53,270 nt of DNA from Bryobacterales bacterium (lineage in GTDB: Bacteria > Acidobacteriota > Terriglobia > Bryobacterales > Bryobacteraceae), in the NCBI GenBank assembly GCA_025350625.1, contig JANXXL010000311.1, positions 1-53,270 on the forward strand. Reading direction: 5' to 3'. The notes below the pieces were generated by a model. The model worked only from the letters and a program-made list of their open reading frames with translations, was not told the origin of the DNA and did not search any database. Shown here in pieces: positions 8,313 to 16,584 of this stretch. The first letter of the stretch is position 1, and the number at the start of each line of letters is the position of its first letter. A program made the translations under genes and the position numbers.

Positions 8313-10064
8313 ATGAAAAAGTTTCTGCTCGGGTTTGTGATTGGCATCCTCTTCGTGGCGCTGGCGGGAGTGATCCTGGTGGCGGCCGCGATTCGGTTTG
8401 GCGGGAACCGGCGGCCTCAGGTGGTCGCGAATTCCGCCCTGGTTCTGCAACTTGAAGGCGACCTTCCGGAACAATCGCCGGTCGACTTTCCCATACCGTT
8501 TCTGGAGGACCAGCAGCCGCCTACCATCGCTGAAACCTGGCAGATGCTGCGTAATGCCGCCGCGGATTCGCGCATCAAGGCCATCATATTGGAACCCCGC
8601 GGGCTGAGCGTGGGCTGGGCCAAGCTCGAAGAACTTCGCGCCGACATTATCAATTTCAAGAAGTCCGGCAAGCCGGTTTATGCTTTTCTGCGCGGCGCGG
8701 GGACCAAGGAATACTATCTCGCCACCGCCGCAGATAAGGTCTTCATGTCGCCTGAAGACGAACTGGACGTCAAAGGGCTGCGCGCGGATCTGATATTTCT
8801 CAAGGGCACGCTCGACAAGCTGGGCGTGGAGATGGAGTTCGAACACGTCGGCAAATACAAGGACGCGCCCGACATGTTTACTAAGACCGGTTCGAGTCCC
8901 GAGACGCGTGAGGTGATCAATCAGGTTCTCGATCAGTTTTTTGGCGACTTCGTCAATACTGTCGCCGAGGGCCGCAAGAAATCGCAGGACGCGGTCCGCC
9001 AACTGATCGACAACGGCCCGTTTATCGGCCAGGAGGCGCTGAATGGCGGGCTGGTGGACGCGCTGGTTTATGAAGATCAGATGTACGAGCAACTGCGGCA
9101 ACAGCTCAAGCTCAACGTCCTCGAAAAGACCGCCGAGCATAATTACGTGCACGCGCCGCCCATAAATCTGGGATTGGACGGGCCCACCAAGATTGCTCTA
9201 GTGGTGGGGCAAGGCGACATTAGCCGCGGCTCGACCAACGATTCCGGCAACAATGGGATCACTTCGGCCGGCATGATCCGGCGTTTGCGGCAGGTGCGCG
9301 ACGATGCGTCGATCAAAGGCGTTATTCTGCGCATCGATTCACCGGGCGGCGACGGAATTGCCTCCGACGATATTCTCCACGAGGCGAAACTGCTGAGCCA
9401 GAAGAAGCCGACCGTGATTTCGATGTCGGATCTGGCGGCTTCCGGCGGCTATTTTATCGCCATGACGGGCGACCCGGTGGTGGCCTATCGAAACACGGAA
9501 ACCGGCTCGATCGGGGTTTTCTTCGGCAAAGTAAACCTGCGCGGTCTGTACGACAAACTGGGCGTCAAGAAAGAACTGATGAAGCGCGGCCGCTTCGCCG
9601 ACATTGACAGCGAATACGCGCCGCTGAATGATGAGCAGCGCGCCAAATTGCGGACCGAGATCGAAGTGTTCTACCGCGGGTTCGTGCAGCGAGTGGCGGA
9701 TGGCCGCAAACGCAAGTATGACGACGTAGAACCGTTAGCGCAGGGCCGCGTCTGGACCGGCGCCCAGGCTAGGGAAAACGGTTTAGTGGACGAAATCGGC
9801 GGAATCGACCGCGCCATCGAGCTAGTGAAGCAAAAGGCCAACATCGCCGCCTCCGAAAAAATCACTTTGGTGCCCTATCCGGCGCGCCGGAATTTGCTGC
9901 AGGTGCTGATGGATCGCGACACCGACCTGACGTCGATGGAATCGCGCATCGTCGACTCACGCATCGAATCGAGGATTCGGGAACTGGTGGGCGAGCTACC
10001 GCTCGGCGCTCTTAGCCAGGGCGGGATCTTGCGCCGAATGCCTTATAGCATCAGCATCCGCTGA
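8313..10064 (+). CDS. sppA: signal peptide peptidase SppA, 67-kDa type
   Basis: This 583-residue membrane-anchored serine protease would degrade cleaved signal peptides. An N-terminal transmembrane helix (FLLGFVIGILFVALAGVILVA) is followed by two related S49 domains, as in the long E. coli form. The Ser/Lys dyad is split between them: the general base Lys is Lys181 in EHVGKYKDAPDMF, and the nucleophile is Ser377 in DLAASGGYF. IDSPGG lies shortly before it. The active site is therefore complete. The 3' end overlaps the convergent minus-strand gene by 69 bases. Confidence 0.95.
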   Translation: MKKFLLGFVIGILFVALAGVILVAAAIRFGGNRRPQVVANSALVLQLEGDLPEQSPVDFPIPFLEDQQPPTIAETWQMLRNAAADSRIKAIILEPRGLSVGWAKLEELRADIINFKKSGKPVYAFLRGAGTKEYYLATAADKVFMSPEDELDVKGLRADLIFLKGTLDKLGVEMEFEHVGKYKDAPDMFTKTGSSPETREVINQVLDQFFGDFVNTVAEGRKKSQDAVRQLIDNGPFIGQEALNGGLVDALVYEDQMYEQLRQQLKLNVLEKTAEHNYVHAPPINLGLDGPTKIALVVGQGDISRGSTNDSGNNGITSAGMIRRLRQVRDDASIKGVILRIDSPGGDGIASDDILHEAKLLSQKKPTVISMSDLAASGGYFIAMTGDPVVAYRNTETGSIGVFFGKVNLRGLYDKLGVKKELMKRGRFADIDSEYAPLNDEQRAKLRTEIEVFYRGFVQRVADGRKRKYDDVEPLAQGRVWTGAQARENGLVDEIGGIDRAIELVKQKANIAASEKITLVPYPARRNLLQVLMDRDTDLTSMESRIVDSRIESRIRELVGELPLGALSQGGILRRMPYSISIR

Positions 10065-10439
10065 GGATTTTGGCGGGGGCAAACGCAGGCCGCTCCACTC
10101 TTCACAAATCAAGATTGAGTTGGCGGGATTCTGACCGGAATACTTGATGGTGACCATGCCGCCCAGCCGCTCGGTGTCTTCGGGCAATTGGTCGCGCATG
10201 CCGGTGATATCCTGCGACGCCGTGTAGTGCACGCCGCGGACGTCATAGGTGTAGTAGAGAGTGTCCTCGTGGAACTCCGTCAGCAGCGCGTCGCCCAAGC
10301 GGCCATTTAGATTAATTTCGAGTCTGCGACGCCGCTCGCGCTTTTCGGGTGTCAAGTGTGAGCGCAGCGCAGCCCCCATCCTCAGCAGAGCAATGCCGGA
10401 GGCCAAGCACACAAATCCAGTGAGCAGACTAAGGGGCAT
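9996..10439 (-). CDS. DUF3592-like membrane-anchored protein
   Basis: This 147-residue protein has one N-terminal transmembrane helix (PLSLLTGFVCLASGIALL), then a basic linker. A beta-rich region follows with YYTYDVRGVHYTASQDI and VTIKYSGQNPANSIL, which resembles DUF3592 domains (a Y-Y-V-x-G-x-x-Y strand pair and a Y-x-P-x-x-P-x-x-S turn). The function of that family is unknown. The last 23 codons are antisense to the end of sppA. If the true end is earlier, a frame error would be needed, and none is apparent. Confidence 0.6.
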   Translation of the reverse strand: MPLSLLTGFVCLASGIALLRMGAALRSHLTPEKRERRRRLEINLNGRLGDALLTEFHEDTLYYTYDVRGVHYTASQDITGMRDQLPEDTERLGGMVTIKYSGQNPANSILICEEWSGLRLPPPKSSADADAIRHSAQDPALAKSAER

Positions 10440-10549
10440 AGTTACTTCGGGGGGTGTTTCGATTATAGCCGAATGTAGCCGGGAGTCGATAGAAATTTTC
10501 GGAATCGCTGAGCATGGGCGTAAAATAAGGATGCAGGCGAAAACAGAGT

Positions 10550-11155
10550 ATGGCGCGAATTGTCAGCGACCGGGCTACGAAGACTGACCAGGTGGTGCTG
10601 CTGCCTTCGTCGCTCGAAGATCCCACCAAGGCGCCACCAGGGGCGTACCGGATTCTTATTTGGACGGCCTGCGCGTCCATCTCGGCGTTTTTCGCGGCGC
10701 TGGTGATCGCGTATATTTGGCGGTCCGGCATGGCGTCCTACTGGCAGCCGTTACGTTTGCCGCGCGTTTTGTGGCTGAGCACGTCGCTGATTCTGATGAG
10801 CAGCGTGACGCTGGAGACTGCGCGAAGAGTGTTTCGGCGGGGATTATGGCGCATAGCGGACCGCCTGTTGCTGGCGACAGCGACGCTGGGCCTCACCTTC
10901 CTCGCGGCCCAGTTGGTTGCCTGGCGGGACTTGTTTGAACAGGGCGCTTACCTGATGGAGAATCCGCACAGCGCCTTCTTCTATCTGTTCACGGGCTTGC
11001 ATGCGGCGCACCTCATCGGAGGATTGATCGCGCTGTTCGTGGTGGTGTTCGGCCGCAAGAAACGCCGCGAGCTGGTGGACGTGGTCGCCTATTACTGGCA
11101 CTTCCTGACAGTCCTGTGGCTGGTGTTGTTCGGGGTTTTGAGGACCGTCTCCTAG
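10550..11155 (+). CDS. haem-copper oxidase subunit III-like protein (orphan)
   Basis: This 201-residue integral membrane protein has five predicted helices. The typical subunit III sequence is near the C-terminus: NPHSAFFYLFTGLHAAHLIGGL followed by YYWHFLTVLWLVLF. These proteins stabilise oxidase subunit I and help proton uptake. No subunit I, II or assembly gene adjoins it. It lies three bases upstream of lpxA and is probably co-transcribed with it. It may serve an oxidase encoded elsewhere. Confidence 0.85.
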   Translation: MARIVSDRATKTDQVVLLPSSLEDPTKAPPGAYRILIWTACASISAFFAALVIAYIWRSGMASYWQPLRLPRVLWLSTSLILMSSVTLETARRVFRRGLWRIADRLLLATATLGLTFLAAQLVAWRDLFEQGAYLMENPHSAFFYLFTGLHAAHLIGGLIALFVVVFGRKKRRELVDVVAYYWHFLTVLWLVLFGVLRTVS

Positions 11156-11158
11156 ACC

Positions 11159-11947
11159 ATGGCGGCCGCCACCAGCGCACAGATCGCGCCCACCGCACGG
11201 GTGCATCGCGACGCTGTCATTGGCCCCGGTGCGGTGGTCGGCGAGTTTTGCGTGATCGAGCAGGACGTGGAGATCGGCGGGGGATCTATCCTCGAGCCTT
11301 ACGTCTACGTGAAGCGATGGACCACACTCGGGAAGCGCAACCAGATCTCGGCCGGTACGGTGCTGGGCACCGATCCACTCGACAAAAACTTTAAAGGCGA
11401 CCGCAGCTATTTGAAGATCGGCAACGGAAACCAGATTCGCGAACATTACACCATCTCGCGGGGGACTGCGCCGGAATCGTCGACGGTAATTGGCGATGAC
11501 AACTACATCATGACCTCCGGCCACATCGCGCATAACTGCAAAATCGGCAATCAGACGGTGATTGCGAGTTGCTCGCTGATCGCCGGGTATGTGGAGGTGG
11601 AGGATCAGGCGTTCATTTCGGGCAACGTGGCGGTGCATCAGTACTGCAAAGTGGGACGCCTGGCGATGGTGGGTGGCGGGACTCGTGTCAACGTGGATGT
11701 TCCGCCTTATTTTCTCTATGCGGGCCTGTATGCGACGCCCACCGGTCTGAACCGCGTGGGATTGCGGCGGGCGGGCTTCGCCTCCGACGACATTGCGGCG
11801 CTGAAGGCTGCTTACAAGGTTTTATATCGCAGCGGGCTGAAGCTGGAGAATGCGCTAGAGAGCATTGAGCAGGGCGTCCTGACGGAGCATACGCGGCACC
11901 TGGTGTCTTTCATCCGCGCCAGCACGCGCGGTATCGCCCGGGAATGA
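11159..11947 (+). CDS. lpxA: acyl-ACP:UDP-N-acetylglucosamine O-acyltransferase LpxA
   Basis: This 262-residue protein has the same length as E. coli LpxA. It has a left-handed beta-helix of hexapeptide repeats (starting IAPTARVHRDAVIGPGAVVG) and a C-terminal helical part (LKAAYKVLYRSGLKLENAL). The catalytic His is in GHIAHNCKIG at residue 125, the same number as in E. coli. It catalyses the first step of lipid A synthesis in the cytoplasm, which implies a lipopolysaccharide-type outer membrane. The usual neighbours lpxD, fabZ and lpxB are absent. It follows the oxidase subunit III gene by three bases. Confidence 0.95.
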   Translation: MAAATSAQIAPTARVHRDAVIGPGAVVGEFCVIEQDVEIGGGSILEPYVYVKRWTTLGKRNQISAGTVLGTDPLDKNFKGDRSYLKIGNGNQIREHYTISRGTAPESSTVIGDDNYIMTSGHIAHNCKIGNQTVIASCSLIAGYVEVEDQAFISGNVAVHQYCKVGRLAMVGGGTRVNVDVPPYFLYAGLYATPTGLNRVGLRRAGFASDDIAALKAAYKVLYRSGLKLENALESIEQGVLTEHTRHLVSFIRASTRGIARE

Positions 11948-12049
11948 GCACGCGGATCACCGCACGTCTCCCGTAACAAAGGTTTTTAGAACTATCACCT
12001 GGGTGTTTGTCAGGACCGGCGCGCCGCGCCTGTAGATTAGTCTGCGGGC

Positions 12050-13285
12050 GTGACACCCATTCGGCGGTTATGGATCGCCCAGACCGTCAGCGTGCTGGGA
12101 GATTTTCTGGCGGTGTTCGCGGTGCAGGTGGCCGTCGTGTTTCGCATGCACGGCAGCGCGCGGGATATGGCGGGGGTGTTCGTCGCGGCGCTGATACCGG
12201 GCGTGGTGCTCGGTCCCGTGGCCGGGGTGTTCGGGGACAGGTGGGATCCGCGGCGCACCATGATCGCGAGCGATCTGGGGCGAAGCGTCTTGATCCTGCT
12301 GCTGATGCGCGCTGCCAGCCTGCCGCAGATTTACGCGATTAGTTTCGCGGTGAGCTGCTTTTCAAGCTTTTTTGCGCCCGCGCAGGCGATCACAATTCCG
12401 CTGCTGGTTCCGCGGGCAGGCTTGCTGGCGGCTAACGCACGAATGCAGCAGAGCATGCAGATGGCGCGAATGGTGAGTCCTGCGCTCGCGGCGGCAGCGG
12501 TAGCTAGTTTCGGAGAGCGCATTTGTTACGGGGCGGATAGCGCGAGCTTTTTCCTCTCGGCGGGAATGCTGGCGACGTTGCGCTACACGCGACCGGTAAG
12601 GTTGGCACCGGCGCGGTATGTGTTACACGAGCTGCGCGCGGGGGCCAATTTTCTTCTCACGGATTCCAAATTTACTTTCGCCGCACTCGCACTGACGGCT
12701 GGGACGTTCGCTGCCGGATGTTTCAGTGCGCTGGCATCGGTTTATGTCCGCGATGTATTGCACCGGGGACCGGCGGTGCTGGGATTGATCGGGTCGCTGA
12801 TAGCTTTTGGCACGGCGGCAGGTGCGGCTGCGGTAACTGGGAGCAAATGGCGCGGCTGCGATCCGCGGCGGCTGATAGGCGGGGGGATGGCGGGAGTGGG
12901 GGCCGCAATCCTGCTGATCGCAACGGTGCCAGCTGAAATCGCGGCCCTGGCCGGTTCGGCAGGCATGGGGCTGAGCGTGGCCGTGGTGATGCTCGCAGCA
13001 AACGTGCTGTTGCAAGGGGAGGCGCCGCCGGAACTCCGGGGACGTTTGAGCGGAGCTTTGGCGTCGCTGACGTCACTCGCGCAATTGGCGGCGATGTTGC
13101 TCGCCGGCGGCTTGGCTGCGCGTTTGGGGATTAGAGGAGTATTTTTATTGAGCGCGGCGCTGTTGTTCGCGACAGGAGCCGGCGCGTTCCTGGTGGGCGG
13201 CGCTGTTAGAGCTGAGCGAAATCGATCGCTCCTGCGGAGGTCAAAATGCGCCGCAGGTAATCAATCTGGCCCAGGTGATAGTTGA
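12050..13285 (+). CDS. MFS transporter (EntS/MFS_3-like)
   Basis: This 411-residue polytopic membrane protein starts at GTG 12050. About twelve hydrophobic helices alternate with short loops. The loop-2 motif after helix 2 is GDRWDPRRTMIASDLGRS, matching the conserved G-D-R-x-x-R-R of the MFS_3 (enterobactin exporter-like) group. Substrate exporters of this group often handle siderophores or drugs; the substrate here is not predictable. The last 80 bases overlap the convergent DinB-like gene. The C-terminal tail after the last helix is basic and short. Confidence 0.85.
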   Translation: MTPIRRLWIAQTVSVLGDFLAVFAVQVAVVFRMHGSARDMAGVFVAALIPGVVLGPVAGVFGDRWDPRRTMIASDLGRSVLILLLMRAASLPQIYAISFAVSCFSSFFAPAQAITIPLLVPRAGLLAANARMQQSMQMARMVSPALAAAAVASFGERICYGADSASFFLSAGMLATLRYTRPVRLAPARYVLHELRAGANFLLTDSKFTFAALALTAGTFAAGCFSALASVYVRDVLHRGPAVLGLIGSLIAFGTAAGAAAVTGSKWRGCDPRRLIGGGMAGVGAAILLIATVPAEIAALAGSAGMGLSVAVVMLAANVLLQGEAPPELRGRLSGALASLTSLAQLAAMLLAGGLAARLGIRGVFLLSAALLFATGAGAFLVGGAVRAERNRSLLRRSKCAAGNQSGPGDS

Positions 13286-13712
13286 GATGGCCGTGCAGAT
13301 GGATCAGAAATTGCGCCATCGAAACCGGTGCGCTCCAGGCTTTTTTGGAGTGCATTTTATTCAATTGGGCCTCCGAAAGGCCGCCTAGGACTTCGGGAAT
13401 CATACTCGCAAGCGAATCTGCCCGAGATCGCAGGTCGCTTATATCCAGACCGGTTTGCGAAAACTCGACTTCGCGCTGGCGGGTGTACGGAATGCCTCCG
13501 AGTTGAAAGCCGATGTAATCGCGCAGATTGGCTTCGAGGTGCAAAACCAGGGTCCCGATGGAGTTGTTGATGCCGGGAGGCTTGACCCACAGAGGGCCTT
13601 GGTCCGGGAAAGCGCGAAGTTCCTGCGCGAGCCGCGTGAGGTCACGCCGGAAAAGCGCCGCCAGCTCGCTGGCCAGTTTCAAGCCTACTTCACTATTAAT
13701 CCCGTTGACCAT
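13206..13712 (-). CDS. DinB-like (DUF1572-type) four-helix protein
   Basis: This 168-residue protein runs from ATG 13712. It has the DinB-superfamily helical-bundle pattern: INNSIGTLVLHLEANLRDYIG with a metal-ligand-like His, an amphipathic middle, and FLIHLHGHLNYHLGQIDYLRRIL with further His residues. Members are metal-binding proteins, some of them thiol-dependent transferases; the biochemical role here is unknown. A GTG at 13757 would add 15 residues but would overlap the divergent neighbour. Its 3' end overlaps the MFS gene by 80 bases. Confidence 0.8.
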   Translation of the reverse strand: MVNGINSEVGLKLASELAALFRRDLTRLAQELRAFPDQGPLWVKPPGINNSIGTLVLHLEANLRDYIGFQLGGIPYTRQREVEFSQTGLDISDLRSRADSLASMIPEVLGGLSEAQLNKMHSKKAWSAPVSMAQFLIHLHGHLNYHLGQIDYLRRILTSAGAIDFAQL

Positions 13713-13750
13713 GGAGGAGAACTGTCCTATTATCACCCGGAGGCCCCTTG

Positions 13751-14185
13751 ATGGCACAAACAGAACAAAACTTCAAAAACCACGTTCGCTTCGACCCGAT
13801 GTTTCACGGTTTTCTTGCCTTCGGCGCGTTGATCTTGCTTGGGTCCACTATTTACGCTTTGGTGCGCCAACCCGATTGGTGGGGCGCGGTACGGTTGCTA
13901 GGTGTCCTGTGGGCCATCGTGCTGATGTTTAAGATGCGGCTTTACGCGCTCCAGGTTCAGGACCGGGTGATTCGCCTCGAAGAGCGGATGCGGCTGGCGC
14001 AGTTATTGCCGGAACCGACGCGGGCTCGGATCGGGGCGTTGACCGAACGACAACTGATCGCGCTGCGTTTCGCGTCCGACGGCGAGGTGGCGGGGCTGGT
14101 CGAGCAGACGCTCGGCGGCAACTGGGATTCGAAGCAGATTAAGCAAGCGGTTCGAAACTGGCGGGCGGATACCTTCCGGGTCTAG
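13751..14185 (+). CDS. DUF6526-like small membrane protein
   Basis: This 144-residue protein starts at ATG 13751 behind a CGGAGG site. Two transmembrane helices (about residues 20-37 and 43-62) are followed by a conserved cytoplasmic region: MRLYALQVQDRVIRLEERMRL, LTERQLIALRFASDGE, then SKQIKQAVRNWRADTFRV. This pattern is common in Acidobacteria and Bacteroidetes and has no known function. It is divergent from the DinB-like gene, with 38 bases between the two starts. Confidence 0.7.
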   Translation: MAQTEQNFKNHVRFDPMFHGFLAFGALILLGSTIYALVRQPDWWGAVRLLGVLWAIVLMFKMRLYALQVQDRVIRLEERMRLAQLLPEPTRARIGALTERQLIALRFASDGEVAGLVEQTLGGNWDSKQIKQAVRNWRADTFRV

Positions 14186-14231
14186 AAATATTCCGGGAAC
14201 ATTGGGAGTCTTTCGTTCGTATCATCTGGGC

Positions 14232-14948
14232 ATGAGCGGCAGATTGACTTTTATTTGCGCTGTGGCGGTGCTGGCGTTGACGGGTTGCAATGCATCCGTT
14301 GAAACGTCAACTGTTCCGGGCACGCTCGAGCACGATACGCAGGCGATCGAACTAGACAAAGCCGAGATGGTACGCGTCGAAATGCGCATGGGCGCGGGCG
14401 AGCTGAATGTGGGCGGGGGATCGTCGCGGCTGCTCGATGCGGAATTCGAGTTCGACCGCCCGGCATCGAAACCGGTGGTGCGGTATCAAGCCAGCAGCTT
14501 TCGCGGGCTCCTGACGATCGAGCAGCCGAACGTGCATGGATCCGGCGCGGGCTCGCATTACGCATGGAAGCTGCGCTTGAACAACGGGGTTCCGATGGAT
14601 GTGATCACACACCTGGGGGCGGGGAATGCGGAGATGAACCTGGGCGACTTGAACCTGCGCGGGGTCGAAGTGCACATGGGGGTGGGCAATCTGGATATGG
14701 ATCTGCGCGGCGACCCTAAGCGGGATTACAACGTCGAGATCCATGGCGGTGTGGGCAACGCGTCGGTGCGGCTGCCAAGCGCTGTGGGGATTATCGCGGA
14801 TGCTAAAGGCGGCATCGGAAACATCGATGCTCAGGGGTTAGAGAAGCGTAACGGGCGGTGGGTGAACGCCAAGCAGGAGGACGCCAAGGTTACCATTCAC
14901 CTGAACATTCGCGGCGGGGTAGGAAATATCACGCTGCTGGCGAATTAG
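14232..14948 (+). CDS. toast-rack/LiaF-like outer lipoprotein with G-x-G-N repeats
   Basis: This 238-residue protein runs from ATG 14232. Residues 1-18 are a lipoprotein signal ending LTGC with Cys19 as the lipidation site. The mature part is a beta-solenoid of similar turns: MGAGELNVGG, LGAGNAEMNL, MGVGNLDMDL, GGVGNASVRL, GGIGNIDAQG and GGVGNITLLA. This is the toast-rack fold related to LiaF/DUF2154 C-terminal domains, often linked to envelope stress sensing. No LiaR/LiaS-type regulators are nearby. It is probably periplasmic and anchored to a membrane. Confidence 0.75.
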   Translation: MSGRLTFICAVAVLALTGCNASVETSTVPGTLEHDTQAIELDKAEMVRVEMRMGAGELNVGGGSSRLLDAEFEFDRPASKPVVRYQASSFRGLLTIEQPNVHGSGAGSHYAWKLRLNNGVPMDVITHLGAGNAEMNLGDLNLRGVEVHMGVGNLDMDLRGDPKRDYNVEIHGGVGNASVRLPSAVGIIADAKGGIGNIDAQGLEKRNGRWVNAKQEDAKVTIHLNIRGGVGNITLLAN

Positions 14949-15003
14949 CGCGCTGATCGAAGAGAATAGTTTCGCAAACCGATCCGCGTTAATCTAGTCT
15001 TCA

Positions 15004-15555
15004 GTGAAGACCACTAGCGAAGGCACATCCATTTCGACACCCAAGTGCGAACCGGGCATAGGCAAGATCATTCGCGTGCCGGATTCGGCGGATTTGATTG
15101 ACGGGGTCAAGGTGCGCGCGTACGATCTTTGGCCGGATGATCGCGGGTATTTTTTAGAGGTCGTGCGGCTGCGGCAGGGCTTGGCCGCGGATTTCGCGCC
15201 GGAAACTACGCAGGTTTCGGCGGCGCTCAGCTATCCGGGCACCATCAAGGCGTTCCACTTCCATCATCATCAGACTGACTTGTGGGTGCCGTCGCAGGGC
15301 ATGTTCCAAGTAGCGTTGGTGGATCTGCGTCCGGATTCGCGCACTTATGGCTTGAAGAATACGCTTTACACCGGCGCACTCAAGCCCTGGCAGATTTTTA
15401 TTCCGCCGGGCGTGGGGCATGGCTACAAAGTGATCGGCGAGCACGCGGGCATGCTGATTTATGTTACCAACCGGCTCTACAATCCGCAGGATGAAGGCCG
15501 CATCGCGCACGATCAGACCTCTATCGCCTACGATTGGGAACTGCAACACAAATGA
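15004..15555 (+). CDS. rfbC: dTDP-4-dehydrorhamnose 3,5-epimerase-like protein
   Basis: This 183-residue cupin of the RmlC family starts at GTG 15004. The strand with the catalytic His reads GTIKAFHFHHHQTDLWVPSQG (His85), where classical RmlC has RGLHYQ. The second region is PPGVGHGYKVIGEHAG and the third is YNPQDEGRIAHDQTSIAYDWE. The extra His run after the catalytic one is unusual, so it may be a 3- or 5-epimerase variant. It overlaps rfbB (ATGA at 15552-15555), so the two are translationally coupled. rfbA and rfbD are not in the window. Confidence 0.85.
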   Translation: MKTTSEGTSISTPKCEPGIGKIIRVPDSADLIDGVKVRAYDLWPDDRGYFLEVVRLRQGLAADFAPETTQVSAALSYPGTIKAFHFHHHQTDLWVPSQGMFQVALVDLRPDSRTYGLKNTLYTGALKPWQIFIPPGVGHGYKVIGEHAGMLIYVTNRLYNPQDEGRIAHDQTSIAYDWELQHK

Positions 15556-16583
15556 AAGTCTTTGTGACCGGCGGGGCCGGCTTCATCGGCAGCGCGTTTG
15601 TGCGGTTGCTGCTGGGCTCTTCGAGACCAGACGCTAAACGGCCGTCGCTGGTGGTGAACTTCGACAAGCTGACGTATGCGGGCAATCTCGAAAATCTCGC
15701 GCCGGTGGCTGACGACGCGCGCTATCGCTTCGTCCACGGCGATATTTGCGACGCTGCACTGGTAAATCAGGCGATCGCAGAGACAGAGCCGGACGTGATT
15801 GTGAATTTCGCGGCCGAATCGCATGTGGACCGCAGTATTCTTTCGCCCGCTCCGGTCTTTGAGACCAATCTGCGGGGCACATTCACGCTGCTCGAAGCGG
15901 CGCGCCTCCATAAAACGCCGCGATTTCTGCATGTCTCGACGGATGAAGTCTACGGAAGTATTCCCGTGCCCGACGATGCCGATGAGGACTATCCGCTGCG
16001 TGCCAGCAGCCCCTATTCTGCGTCGAAAGCGGGTTCGGATCTGCTGGCGCTTTCCTATTTCGTTACTTATGGGATGCCAGTTATGGTGACGCGGGCTTCC
16101 AATAATTACGGGCCCTATCAGTTCCCGGAAAAGCTGATCCCGCTGATGATTTCTAATGCCATGGAAGACCAGCCGCTGCCGATTTACGGCGACGGGATGC
16201 AGGTGCGCGACTGGCTGTATGTGGACGATCATTGCCGCGCGATCCTGGCGGTGATAGAGCGCGGGCGCGCGGGAGAGATTTATAACGTTGGCGGCAGCCG
16301 CTCGCTGCCTAATCTGGAAGTGGTGGAACGCATTCTGGATACGGTGGGCAAGCCGCATTCCCTGATGCAAACCGTGAAGGACCGCCCCGGCCATGACCGC
16401 CGTTACGCGCTTTCGACCGAAAAACTGCTGCACGAAACCGGATGGCAAGCCGAGATGCCTTTCGAGGCGGGGCTGCGGACGACCATCGATTGGTACCGCG
16501 CCAATGCGGCGTGGACCGCGCGCGTCAAATCCGGCGAATACCAAAGCTACTACCAGCGAAATTACGCGAACCGGGCCGTCTAA
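15552..16583 (+). CDS. rfbB: dTDP-glucose 4,6-dehydratase
   Basis: This 343-residue extended short-chain dehydrogenase starts at ATG 15552, overlapping the rfbC stop. The NAD-binding motif GGAGFIGSAF is at residues 7-16. The catalytic Thr-Asp-Glu is at residues 130-132 in STDEVYGS, and the Tyr-x3-Lys is Tyr155 and Lys159 in YSASKAG. NNYGPYQFPEKLIPL follows, typical of RmlB. It converts dTDP-glucose to dTDP-4-keto-6-deoxyglucose for surface sugars. The start at 15534 seen in the longer frame would lie within rfbC. Confidence 0.95.
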   Translation: MKVFVTGGAGFIGSAFVRLLLGSSRPDAKRPSLVVNFDKLTYAGNLENLAPVADDARYRFVHGDICDAALVNQAIAETEPDVIVNFAAESHVDRSILSPAPVFETNLRGTFTLLEAARLHKTPRFLHVSTDEVYGSIPVPDDADEDYPLRASSPYSASKAGSDLLALSYFVTYGMPVMVTRASNNYGPYQFPEKLIPLMISNAMEDQPLPIYGDGMQVRDWLYVDDHCRAILAVIERGRAGEIYNVGGSRSLPNLEVVERILDTVGKPHSLMQTVKDRPGHDRRYALSTEKLLHETGWQAEMPFEAGLRTTIDWYRANAAWTARVKSGEYQSYYQRNYANRAV

Positions 16584-16584
16584 G

